NCBI RefSeq assembly: GCF_023100845.1
Contig: NZ_CP095864.1
Span: forward strand, 2,418,001 to 2,482,000
Source of the DNA: Gordonia sp. PP30
Lineage (GTDB): Bacteria; Actinomycetota; Actinomycetes; Mycobacteriales; Mycobacteriaceae
Reading direction: 5' to 3'
Length of the DNA: 64,000 nucleotides
Below, in pieces: positions 55,096 through 63,025 of the stretch; the first letter of the stretch is position 1; every line of letters starts with the position of its first letter. The translations under genes were made by a program, and so were the position numbers. A model generated the notes under the pieces. It was not told the DNA's origin and searched no databases. It worked only from the letters and a program-made list of their open reading frames with translations.

Positions 55096-56061
55096 TCACT
55101 CCTCGTCGCCGAGGATCACCCGGGTGCGGTCGACGTCGTCGGAGATCGCGGCGATCAGCGAATCCAGGCTGTCGTAGCTCTCCATACCGCGGATCCGGCT
55201 GACGAAGTCGACGGCGACGTGCTGGCCGTAGAGGTCGGCGTCGACGTCGAGCACGTAGGCCTCGATGGTGCGCTCGCGCCCGGCGAAGGTGGGGTTGGTA
55301 CCGACCGAGACCGCGGCCGGGTAACGCCGGCCGATCACCATGCCCTCGGGTTCGCGTCCGCTGCGCGCGATGGTGAACCACGCCGCGTACACGCCGTCGC
55401 CGGGGACCGCGGCATGCGTCGTGGCCGAGACGTTGGCGGTCGGGAAACCGAGGTCGCGGCCGCGCTTCTCGCCGTGCACCACGACCCCCTCGACGCGATG
55501 CGGCCGCCCCAGGGCATCGGTCGCCAGTTCCACGTCCCCGGCCGCCACACACGATCGGATGTAGGTGGAGGAGAAGGTGACGGCGTGCTCGCCGAACAGC
55601 GACACCGCGGTCACCTCGAAGCCGAAACGCGCGCCGAGTTCCCGCAGGCGTTCGACGGTCCCGGCGGCCTTGTGCCCGAAGGTGAAGTTGTCGCCGACGA
55701 CCACCTCGGCGGCGTGCAGCTGCTCCACCAGGACCTCGTGCACGAACTCCTCGGGCGACTGCGCCGCGAGCGTCGGGGTGAACGGAAGGACGCAGAAGAC
55801 GTCGATGCCCATCTCCTGGGCGATCTCGGCGCGCCGGTCCAGCGTCGACAGCTGCGGCGGATGCGTCCCGGGGCGCACCACCTCGGACGGATGCGGATCG
55901 AAGGTCATCAGCACCGAGGGGATGCCCCGCTCGGCGGCGGCGCGAGTAGCCGCCGCCACCAGCTGGGCATGGCCCCGATGCACACCGTCGAAGACCCCGA
56001 TGGTGACCACGCAGCGCCCCCAGCCCGGAGGCACGTTCTCCAACCCTCGCCAACGCAACAC
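55096..56061 (-). CDS. ribF: Bifunctional riboflavin kinase/FAD synthetase
   Basis: 321 residues. N-terminal nucleotidyltransferase domain: VTIGVFDGVHRGHAQLV (HxGH-type), VVVGDNFTFGHKAAG and SSTYIRS. C-terminal riboflavin kinase: GRDLGFPTANV, DGVYAAWF, SVGTNPTF. Makes FMN and FAD, which thyX and the flavoproteins here need. GTG 56061 was chosen: TACCCT is 6 bases upstream and the protein then starts LRWRGLENVPP as in mycobacteria. The frame to 56118 would overlap the mntR promoter. Confidence 0.96.
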   Translation of the reverse strand: MLRWRGLENVPPGWGRCVVTIGVFDGVHRGHAQLVAAATRAAAERGIPSVLMTFDPHPSEVVRPGTHPPQLSTLDRRAEIAQEMGIDVFCVLPFTPTLAAQSPEEFVHEVLVEQLHAAEVVVGDNFTFGHKAAGTVERLRELGARFGFEVTAVSLFGEHAVTFSSTYIRSCVAAGDVELATDALGRPHRVEGVVVHGEKRGRDLGFPTANVSATTHAAVPGDGVYAAWFTIARSGREPEGMVIGRRYPAAVSVGTNPTFAGRERTIEAYVLDVDADLYGQHVAVDFVSRIRGMESYDSLDSLIAAISDDVDRTRVILGDEE

Positions 56062-56067
56062 CTCATC

Positions 56068-56073
56068 AGGGTA
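56068..56073 (-). promoter_or_regulatory. -10 element of ribF (leaderless)
   Basis: Minus-strand TACCCT, 6 bases before GTG 56061. Confidence 0.55.
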
Positions 56074-56108
56074 CGACCCGCCGCCCGGGCGTCTCTCCGG
56101 TGTCCCAG

Positions 56109-56114
56109 TAAGCT
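56109..56114 (+). promoter_or_regulatory. -10 element of mntR (leaderless)
   Basis: TAAGCT, 6 bases before ATG 56121, with no ribosome binding site. Confidence 0.55.
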
Positions 56115-56120
56115 TCACCT

Positions 56121-56804
56121 ATGCCCCACTCACGACCGGTCGGTGACCTCACGTCGGTGACCCAGGACTACCTGAAGGTGATCTGGACGTCCCAGGAGTG
56201 GAACGAGGTCAAGGTCACCACCAAGCTGCTGGCCGAGAAGCTCGGCGTCTCCCCGTCCACCGCCTCGGAAGGCATCCGCAAGCTGGCCGACCAGGGACTG
56301 GTGGAACACGAGCGTTACGGATCGGTCTCGCTGACCGACGACGGCCGCGCCGCCGCGATCGGCATGGTGCGCCGCCACCGGCTCCTGGAGACCTTCCTGG
56401 TCCGCGAACTCGGCTACGGCTGGGACGAGGTGCACGACGAGGCGGAGATCCTGGAACACGCGGTCTCCGACCGGCTGATGGCGCGGATCGACGCGAAACT
56501 CGGCTTTCCGCAGCGGGATCCGCACGGCGACCCGATCCCGCAGCCGGACGGGCGGGTCCCGAACGCCGGGTCACGCGGTCTCGATAGCCTGGACGTCGGC
56601 CAGTCCGCGGTGATCACCCGGATCTCCGACACCGACCCCGCCATGCTGCGGTATTTCGAGGAGATCGGCGTCGATCTCGACCGCCGCGTCACGGTGACCG
56701 ACAAACGGCCCTTCGCCGGGACCATCACCATCTGCGTCGACGATTCGGCGCCCATTCACCTCGGGGACGTCGCCGCGCGGGCGATCTTTCTCGACATCCC
56801 GTGA
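56121..56804 (+). CDS. mntR: DtxR-family metalloregulator, MntR/SirR type
   Basis: 227 residues. Winged helix SVTQDYLKVIW, LAEKLGVSPSTASEGIRKLADQGLVEHERYGSVSLTDDG; dimer/metal region MVRRHRLLETFLVRELGYGWDEVHDEAEILEHAVSDRLMARID with the conserved H-x-x-x-E and E-x2-x-E/H ligands; and a C-terminal SH3/FeoA-like domain. Position beside ribF matches Rv2788 (sirR). The D-E-V-H-D-E-A-E-x2-E-H pattern fits Mn2+-sensing members; iron cannot be excluded. Leaderless-type start. Confidence 0.9.
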   Translation: MPHSRPVGDLTSVTQDYLKVIWTSQEWNEVKVTTKLLAEKLGVSPSTASEGIRKLADQGLVEHERYGSVSLTDDGRAAAIGMVRRHRLLETFLVRELGYGWDEVHDEAEILEHAVSDRLMARIDAKLGFPQRDPHGDPIPQPDGRVPNAGSRGLDSLDVGQSAVITRISDTDPAMLRYFEEIGVDLDRRVTVTDKRPFAGTITICVDDSAPIHLGDVAARAIFLDIP

Positions 56805-56887
56805 CAGCTTTCGCGCATCCCGTGCCATCTTTTCCGGCTTCCTGGGGCAACGCTCGCCGAGCGGCGATAGGCGTCACAGCGTGCTGC

Positions 56888-56893
56888 TAATTT
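56888..56893 (+). promoter_or_regulatory. -10 element of the lipase gene (leaderless)
   Basis: TAATTT, 6 bases before ATG 56900. Confidence 0.55.
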
Positions 56894-56899
56894 CTGCTC

Positions 56900-58147
56900 A
56901 TGATTCCCTCAGGTGCTTTCTCCCGCAGCCGAAGATTCCTGACCGCGACGGCCGCCGCCGTGACGGTGACACTGGCGGCGTTCACGCTCACCGACGCCGC
57001 GCCGGCGCGCGCCGACGACGTGGTGTCCATCGGTGTTCCCGAGTGGTCCGGTCTCGACGTGACCGATTACTCGGGCCCGATTCCCGCGCGGGAGGGTCAG
57101 CTGATCGCACAGGTGCCGCTGGATCCGTCGCTGACCCTGCCGGCCGCGAGCCACGCCTACCGCGTGCAGTTCTCGGCCAAGAATCAGCACGGCAAGATGG
57201 CGACCAGCACGGGCGCGGTCTTCCTGCCCCGCGGCAAGGCGCCGGCCGGCGGCTGGCCGGTGATCTCCTGGGCGCACGGCACCGTCGGCATGGCCGACGA
57301 CTGCACGCCGTCGGCCCATCCGCGCAGCGAGCGTGACGTCAAGTACCTCGGCCACTGGCTGGACCAGGGCTACGCGGTGGTCGCGGCCGACTACGTCGGG
57401 CTGGGCACCCCCGGCCTGATGGCCTACCTCGACGGCAAGACGGCGGCGCACGCCATCGTCGCCGCCACGGTGTCGGCGCACCAGCTGCAGCTGCCGGCCG
57501 GCGCCAAGCTCGCCAAGCGCTGGGCCATCATCGGCCAGTCGCAGGGTGCGGCCGCCGCGCTGAACGGCGCGCGCTACGCGACGGAGTTCAGCCGCGGCCG
57601 CGGCCTGGACTACCGCGGCGTGGTCGCCACCGGCATTCCGGCGAACCTGGAATACCTGTACGAGCAGATGGGCCCGGCCGTGCCGCCCTTCAAGCTCCCA
57701 GGCTCGCTGAACGCCTACACCGCCTACATCCTGGCGGGCCTGAACAACGCCCGGCCCGACCTGCATCTGACCAATGCCCTGAACGCGAAGGGCAAGCAGC
57801 GCCTAGAGATGGGCCGCACGCTGTGCTATCCGATCCTCAAGCAGAAGCTGGCCGGCGACGACGTGCGGACCTGGTTCTCCCGGCCGCTGCAGTCCGTCCC
57901 AGGGCTCTCCCCGGCGATCCACGCGTACATGCTGACCCCGTACAAGGGCTATGACCGGCCGATCTTCCTCGGCCAGGGCCTCAAGGACGCGGATGTCCCG
58001 GCCCCCTCGGCGCTCTCGCTCTACGCGCAGATGAAGGCCAACAACCAGCCGGTGACGCTGCACGTCTACCCGACCGAGGACCATTCGGGCACCGTGCTCG
58101 CCTCGATGCCCGACTCCACCCCGTGGCTGGCGCGTATCCTGCGCTGA
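56900..58147 (+). CDS. Secreted lipase (LIP family)
   Basis: 415 residues. Sec signal peptide (SRSRRFLTATAAAVTVTLAAFTLTDAAPARA), then an alpha/beta-hydrolase of the secretory-lipase (Candida LIP/actinobacterial) type: VISWAHGTVGMADDC, GYAVVAADYVGLGTPG, nucleophile Ser214 in IIGQSQGAAAAL (G-x-S-x-G), a late Asp in GLKDADVP and His in TEDHSGTV. Acts extracellularly on acylglycerols or other esters. Convergent with truB; a shared terminator lies between. Confidence 0.93.
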   Translation: MIPSGAFSRSRRFLTATAAAVTVTLAAFTLTDAAPARADDVVSIGVPEWSGLDVTDYSGPIPAREGQLIAQVPLDPSLTLPAASHAYRVQFSAKNQHGKMATSTGAVFLPRGKAPAGGWPVISWAHGTVGMADDCTPSAHPRSERDVKYLGHWLDQGYAVVAADYVGLGTPGLMAYLDGKTAAHAIVAATVSAHQLQLPAGAKLAKRWAIIGQSQGAAAALNGARYATEFSRGRGLDYRGVVATGIPANLEYLYEQMGPAVPPFKLPGSLNAYTAYILAGLNNARPDLHLTNALNAKGKQRLEMGRTLCYPILKQKLAGDDVRTWFSRPLQSVPGLSPAIHAYMLTPYKGYDRPIFLGQGLKDADVPAPSALSLYAQMKANNQPVTLHVYPTEDHSGTVLASMPDSTPWLARILR

Positions 58148-58166
58148 CCCGATCCGCTACCCGCCT

Positions 58167-58201
58167 CCGGCCACTCTCCGCGTTCAGCGGAGGGTGGCCG
58201 G
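58167..58201. terminator. Terminator shared by the lipase gene and truB
   Basis: Arms CCGGCCACTCTCCG (58167-58180) and CGGAGGGTGGCCGG (58188-58201) pair over 14 bases with one G-U-type position. The truB stop codon lies in the 7-base loop. Confidence 0.65.
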
Positions 58202-59083
58202 TCGCACGACCATGACCGATGCGGCGCGGCGGCCCTTCTCCTGCACCAGGGCGATGGCCTGGCCCGCCGGATCGACGACGGTGTAGATCCCGCGCAGGCC
58301 GATCGGCTCCAGCCAGCGGCCCTGGCTGATCGACTCGGCGTCGTCGTCGGAGATGTCGCGGTGCGGGAAGCACAGCTTGGCCGCCGCATCGATCCCGAGG
58401 CTGACGCCCGGCTGCGCGATCACCTCATCAAGCGTCCGGGCGTGTGCCAGCGTGAACGGTCCCACCGCGGTCCGTCGCAGTGCGGTGAGATGGCCGCCGA
58501 CGCCGAGCGCCGCGCCCAGGTCGCGGGCCAGGGACCGGATGTACGTGCCCGACGAGCAGTCCACCTCGACGTCGAGGTCCACGGTGTCGCCCGCGCGGGT
58601 GATGCCGAGGATCTCGAAGCGGTCGACGGTCACCGGGCGCGCGGCGAGCTCGAACTCCTCGCCGTCGCGGGCCAGCGCGTGCGCCCGCTTGCCGTCGACC
58701 TTGATGGCGCTCACCGTCGCGGGCACCTGCTGCAGGTCGCCGGTGAGCGCCGCGACGCCGTCGCGCAGCTGCTGGTCGGTGACACCCGAGGCATCGGCCG
58801 ACGAGGTCACCTCGCCCTCGGCGTCGTCGGTGGTGGTGGCGGCGCCGAGGCGGATGGTCGCGCGATAGCTCTTGGTGGTCAGCGAGAGCAGGCCGAGCAG
58901 CTTGGTGGCCCGTTCGATGCCGATCACCAGCACCCCCGTCGCCATCGGGTCGAGGGTGCCGGCGTGGCCGACACGGCGCGTGCTGAACGCCTTGCGGCAC
59001 TCTTTGACGACGTCGTGGCTGGTCATGCCCGCCGCCTTGTCGATGACGAGGAGTCCGGCGTTCTCGATCGAGGAATCGGCCAT
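58184..59083 (-). CDS. truB: tRNA pseudouridine-55 synthase
   Basis: 299 residues. Makes pseudouridine 55 in the T-loop of tRNAs. Catalytic Asp45 in RVGHAGTLDPMATGVL; also LVIDKAAGMTSHDVV, K-x-Y/S region LTTKSYRATIRLG, and the C-terminal L-x-x-G PUA-like domain. Position near pptT matches mycobacteria. CACTAT 6 bases before the ATG is a weak -10 candidate. Confidence 0.97.
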   Translation of the reverse strand: MADSSIENAGLLVIDKAAGMTSHDVVKECRKAFSTRRVGHAGTLDPMATGVLVIGIERATKLLGLLSLTTKSYRATIRLGAATTTDDAEGEVTSSADASGVTDQQLRDGVAALTGDLQQVPATVSAIKVDGKRAHALARDGEEFELAARPVTVDRFEILGITRAGDTVDLDVEVDCSSGTYIRSLARDLGAALGVGGHLTALRRTAVGPFTLAHARTLDEVIAQPGVSLGIDAAAKLCFPHRDISDDDAESISQGRWLEPIGLRGIYTVVDPAGQAIALVQEKGRRAASVMVVRPATLR

Positions 59084-59114
59084 TGCTCAATAGTGCCAAG
59101 CCGGGCGCCGGCGG

Positions 59115-61205
59115 CTAATGCCGGGCGGGCCACCAGCCGAGCGCGGGCCCGAGTTCCCGCTCGATGAACGGGGTCATGGTGAGCATGAAGGTCTTGGTGA
59201 AGTGATGGGCGTCCCGGTAGACCAGCACGTTGCCGATCACCACCGGGCAGTCGACCGGGCCGCAGTTGAGATCGTTGAAGTCGAGGAGCGTCACGCCGGG
59301 CAGACCGCCGACGGCGGCCTGCGCGGGGTCGACCGGCAAGAGCGCGTCGGCGCGCTTCACGCCGCACGCGACCGGGTCCTTCTTCACCGCCATGCAGTCG
59401 AAGGGTTCCCGGAAGGTGCCGTCCGGGCCCTTCAGCCACGGCAGATCGCGCACGCCGACCACCGGGATGTGCGCATCCGAGAACGTCCGGAAGGCGTCGA
59501 TGTACCACTGCGGGGTCTCGTCGCCCTTGGCGTTGTTCGCGGCCGGCCGGGTCGACGTGGTGAAGACGGCATCCGGCCGGGTCTCCAGCACGTGCGCCAT
59601 CGCCTTCTTCTGCCAGTCGCGGCACAGCGGCCGGTCGGTGGACTCGTCGGCGTGCGGGCCCGCGGCCAGCGAGCAGTTCACGATCAGCACGGTCTCGACG
59701 GTGAAGTCGTGCTCCTTGCCGATCAGGTCGAGCGCCGGCAGGTAGTGGTCCGCGTGCGACCCGCCGACCAGGGCGAGCACCGGGCGCCCCGGCTCACGCG
59801 GCGCACCGTAGTCGCAGATCACCAGGTCGGACTTGGTGTAGCCGTCGTTGGCACAGCCGTCCTTGCCGGTCTGGGCCTGATCGGCGCGCGAGGCCTCCAC
59901 CTTCGGGATGAAGGCGACGCCGGGCGGGGTCGCGGCACCCATCGACGCCGCGGCTCCCGGGTGCAGACTCCAGTCGATGTCCTGGGCCACCGGAGCCGGG
60001 GTGGTCGACGTCGCCGCCTGGATCGCGACGACCAGGGCGGCGACGGTGCCCGCCAGCACCAGCGGCACCCGGACGCGCAGGCGCCGCACCGGCGAGTCGG
60101 GCTTCAGTAGCCAGTCCGAGGCGACGGCCAGCAGCAACGACACCGCGATCACCGTCAGCCCTTGCAGCAGGCTGACGTGCTTCACCGGTGTCCCGTGGAA
60201 GTCGCGGTAGACCAGGAACATCATCAGCAGCGGCCAGTGCCACAGGTACAGGTGGTAGGCGATCGAGCCGAGGTAGACCATCGGCCGCGTGCTCAGCGCC
60301 CGGGTGACCGGACTGCCCGCGCCGGTCCCGGCGAGGAAGACCAGGACGGTGCCGCCGACCGGCAGCATGGCGGCGGGCCCGGGGAACGACGTCGCGCCGT
60401 CGACCAGCAGGCCGGTGACCGCCAGCATGGTGATCCCGGCCAGACCGGCGAGCCAGCGCAGCCGCGCGGGCACCACGAGCCGGGCGGCGGCGAGTCCGAC
60501 GAGACCGCCGAGCGCGATCTCCCAGAAGCGCGAGAAGGTGTTGTAGTAGTTCACCGACTGGTCGGCCGAGCCGATGAACGTCGCGTATCCGAACGAGGCG
60601 ATCGTGAGAACCGCGACGATGCCGATCAGCACCGGCCGGACGCGCTCGGGGGCGAGCAGCCGGGTGCGGCGGGCCAGCGTCCGCAACCCGAGCCCGAGCA
60701 GCGTGATGCCGCCGATCAGGATCACGAAGATCTGCGCCTGCACCGCGAGGGACCACAGATGCTGGAACGGCGACGGCAGACTGGTCGCGTCGGCGTAGGT
60801 GTGACCGGACAGCCCGAGCGCCCAGTTCTCGACGAACAGATCGGACCAGAGTGCCCCGCCCAGCGTCTCGGCGCGGCGCGACGACGGATAGATGTACCAG
60901 GTGGCCAGCACCGTCACCGCGACGGTGAGCGCCATCGGGATCCACAGGCGTTTGAGCACCCGCCACAGCCGCGGCAGCGGATTGTTCACCGGATCGGCGC
61001 CGGTCTGCCCGCGGATGAGCGACGGGATCAGGAAGAAGCCGGAGATGAAGAGGAAGGCGTCGACGCCGCCGGAGACCGTGCCGACCCAGATGTGGAAGAC
61101 GACCACCAGCATGATCGCCACACCGCGCAGGCCTTCGACGTCGCGGCGGCGCCCGGGCGCGTTGGCGTTGGGCGAGGCGAGCACCTCGGAGTCGGCCGTC
61201 GTCAT
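59115..61205 (-). CDS. Acyltransferase-3 / SGNH hydrolase fusion membrane protein
   Basis: 696 residues. N-terminal acyltransferase-3 domain with about 10-11 membrane segments: RDVEGLRGVAIMLVVVFHIWVGTVSGGVDAFLFISGFFL carries the catalytic-type His and the R-G-x-A motif. The C-terminal SGNH domain faces outside: VGGSHADHYLPAL (nucleophile Ser near 480) and RDAHHFTKTF near 668 (Asp-x-x-His). Such OatA-like fusions O-acetylate cell-wall or secreted glycans; the acceptor is unknown. ATG 61205 lies 4 bases after pptT, so the genes form one unit. Confidence 0.92.
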   Translation of the reverse strand: MTTADSEVLASPNANAPGRRRDVEGLRGVAIMLVVVFHIWVGTVSGGVDAFLFISGFFLIPSLIRGQTGADPVNNPLPRLWRVLKRLWIPMALTVAVTVLATWYIYPSSRRAETLGGALWSDLFVENWALGLSGHTYADATSLPSPFQHLWSLAVQAQIFVILIGGITLLGLGLRTLARRTRLLAPERVRPVLIGIVAVLTIASFGYATFIGSADQSVNYYNTFSRFWEIALGGLVGLAAARLVVPARLRWLAGLAGITMLAVTGLLVDGATSFPGPAAMLPVGGTVLVFLAGTGAGSPVTRALSTRPMVYLGSIAYHLYLWHWPLLMMFLVYRDFHGTPVKHVSLLQGLTVIAVSLLLAVASDWLLKPDSPVRRLRVRVPLVLAGTVAALVVAIQAATSTTPAPVAQDIDWSLHPGAAASMGAATPPGVAFIPKVEASRADQAQTGKDGCANDGYTKSDLVICDYGAPREPGRPVLALVGGSHADHYLPALDLIGKEHDFTVETVLIVNCSLAAGPHADESTDRPLCRDWQKKAMAHVLETRPDAVFTTSTRPAANNAKGDETPQWYIDAFRTFSDAHIPVVGVRDLPWLKGPDGTFREPFDCMAVKKDPVACGVKRADALLPVDPAQAAVGGLPGVTLLDFNDLNCGPVDCPVVIGNVLVYRDAHHFTKTFMLTMTPFIERELGPALGWWPARH

Positions 61206-61209
61206 CTCC

Positions 61210-61893
61210 TCAGACCAGCGCAATCGTCGTCAGGATCAGCCCATCGGCGATCAGCCAGCGACCGGGCAGGGTGAGCAGCGGTGCACCGCCGTCGAGCGTG
61301 GCCGGGTCGATCAGAATCTGCGAGGTGAACGTCCCGGCGGCCACCGTCTCGCCGTCCGGAGCCGCGGTGGCGGCGTCGCGGGTGAAGGTGATGTGCGCGT
61401 CCTCGAAACCGAGCCAGCGCCGGGTGAGCGGGAACCACGCCTTGTAGGTGGCCTCCTTGGCGCAGAACAGCAGCCGGTCCCAGTGCAGGTCGCCCGAGCG
61501 GCCGGCGAGCACCTCGCGTTCGGCGGCGAGGCTGGTGTGGTCGAGGACGCCGTCGGGCAGCGCCGCGTGCGGTTCGGCGTCGATCCCGATCGACCGGACC
61601 TGCATCGCGTAGGCGACGGCGGCGGCACGGTAGCCGTCGCAGTGGGTCAGGCTGCCGACCACGTTCGACGGCCACAGCGGCATCCCACGCTCGCCGCGCA
61701 GGATCGGTTCCGGCCCCACACCGATGCGGCTCAGGGCGGTGCGCCCGCAGTGCCGGGCGGTGGTGACCTCGCGGCGGCGTTTCTCCACCGCGCGCGACAC
61801 CAGCGATTCCTCCGCGGGCAGCAGCACGGCGTCGTCGGGATCGCCGAAGGATTCCGCGGTGCCGACACCGCGGGGAAACAGCAGCTCGATCAT
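61210..61893 (-). CDS. pptT: 4'-phosphopantetheinyl transferase PptT
   Basis: 227 residues. Activates acyl- and peptidyl-carrier proteins of fatty/mycolic-acid and siderophore synthases with CoA-derived phosphopantetheine. Sfp-type motifs: GSLTHCDGYRAAAV, metal ligands in GIDAEP (Asp105, Glu107), FCAKEATYKAW (Lys146, Glu147, Lys151). Equivalent of Rv2794c. ATG 61893 has an excellent GAGGAGG site. Downstream an acyltransferase gene separates it from truB. Confidence 0.95.
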   Translation of the reverse strand: MIELLFPRGVGTAESFGDPDDAVLLPAEESLVSRAVEKRRREVTTARHCGRTALSRIGVGPEPILRGERGMPLWPSNVVGSLTHCDGYRAAAVAYAMQVRSIGIDAEPHAALPDGVLDHTSLAAEREVLAGRSGDLHWDRLLFCAKEATYKAWFPLTRRWLGFEDAHITFTRDAATAAPDGETVAAGTFTSQILIDPATLDGGAPLLTLPGRWLIADGLILTTIALV

Positions 61894-61923
61894 CGCGTCA
61901 CCTCCTCGTGACCGTCGGCGATA

Positions 61924-61935
61924 TATCGGCCGATA
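61924..61935. promoter_or_regulatory. Palindrome in the pptT leader
   Basis: TATCGGCCGATA, a perfect 12-base palindrome 30 bases upstream of the pptT ATG, next to an AT-rich GATATATC that could be a -10 on the minus strand. Candidate operator. Confidence 0.35.
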
Positions 61936-62013
61936 CATCAGCGCCCACCATGGTGCCAGCCGACGGGCGGAGACGGCCAATCGGCGCGGCGCGTGTGAGG
62001 TGTTCCTCAGCGC

Positions 62014-62979
62014 TCAGTCGGCCCGGCGCTGCGCACGGCGCTCCCGCACTTTCTCGACCCGCTCGCGGAACTCGCGGGCCCGCTCTTCGTAGTCCGGAGG
62101 CAGCGTGAACCGCACCCCGGTCTCGTGCAGGTCGGCCGCGACGGTGCCGTCGCCGGGATAGATCTGCCGCAGCAGCGGCTCGGGCAGGCCGCGGCGCTTC
62201 CACTCGCGCGGGTAACCGACCGACACCTCCTCGAAGCGCACGTCGTCGTACCAGGTGGTGCGCGGGATGTGCAGATGCCCGTAGACGCAGACCTCCGCGT
62301 GGAAGCGGGTGTGCCAGTCGGCGGTCTCCTCGGTGCCGCACCAGAGCGCGAACTCCGGGTACATCAGCGCATCGCAGGGCTCGCGGCGCAGCGGCCAGTG
62401 GTTGATCAGGATGGTCTTCTCGGCCGGATCGAGGGCCTCCAGCCGCTCCCGCGTCGCCGCCACCCGCGCCCGGCCCCACGCATCGCGGGTCCCGAACGGT
62501 TCGGGTGAGAGCAGGAACTCGTCGGTGGCGACGACATTGCGTTCCCGCGCCAGCGCGAGTGCCTGCAACGCCGTAGCGGTGCCCTCGGGGCGGAAGGTGT
62601 AGTCGTACAGGAGGAACATCGGCACCACGCGAACCGGCGGCAGGCCGTCGCCCGGATCGAACAGCGGATAGCGGTCCTCCGGGGTGATCACCCCGATGTC
62701 CCGGCAGGCCTGCACCAGGTAGTCGTACCGGGCGACGCCGAAGATCTGCAGCGGGTCCTTGCTGGTGGTGTACAGCTCGTGGTTGCCCGGCACCCAGACG
62801 ACCGTCTGGAAGCGCGCCTTGAGCCGCCGCAGCGTGTCGATGATGTCGTCGGTGCGCTCGGACACGTCCCCGGCCGCGATCAGCCAGTCCCCCGGATCGC
62901 TCGGCCGGATCGCATCGACGATGTGCTCGTTGCCCCGGTGCGCCACGTGCAGATCGCTGATCGCCCAGAGTGTCGCCAT
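62014..62979 (-). CDS. Calcineurin-type metallophosphoesterase (Rv2795c-like)
   Basis: 321 residues. Binuclear metallophosphoesterase motifs in order: LWAISDLHVAH (D-x-H), AAGDVSE (G-D), WVPGNHELY (G-N-H-E), NHWPLRRE (H) and CVYGHLHIPR (G-H-x-H). Cytoplasmic; substrate unknown. It precedes pptT as in mycobacteria (Rv2795c). ATG 62979 is chosen because the fold starts directly there; the frame continues to 63048 only by overlapping the divergent gene. Confidence 0.92.
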   Translation of the reverse strand: MATLWAISDLHVAHRGNEHIVDAIRPSDPGDWLIAAGDVSERTDDIIDTLRRLKARFQTVVWVPGNHELYTTSKDPLQIFGVARYDYLVQACRDIGVITPEDRYPLFDPGDGLPPVRVVPMFLLYDYTFRPEGTATALQALALARERNVVATDEFLLSPEPFGTRDAWGRARVAATRERLEALDPAEKTILINHWPLRREPCDALMYPEFALWCGTEETADWHTRFHAEVCVYGHLHIPRTTWYDDVRFEEVSVGYPREWKRRGLPEPLLRQIYPGDGTVAADLHETGVRFTLPPDYEERAREFRERVEKVRERRAQRRAD

Positions 62980-63013
62980 GAGATGCCATGCTGCCAGAGC
63001 CCGCGATCGCGCG

Positions 63014-63019
63014 TAGCGT
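63014..63019 (+). promoter_or_regulatory. -10 element of the ferredoxin-reductase-like gene (leaderless)
   Basis: TAGCGT, 6 bases before ATG 63026. Confidence 0.55.
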
Positions 63020-63025
63020 GGGTTC

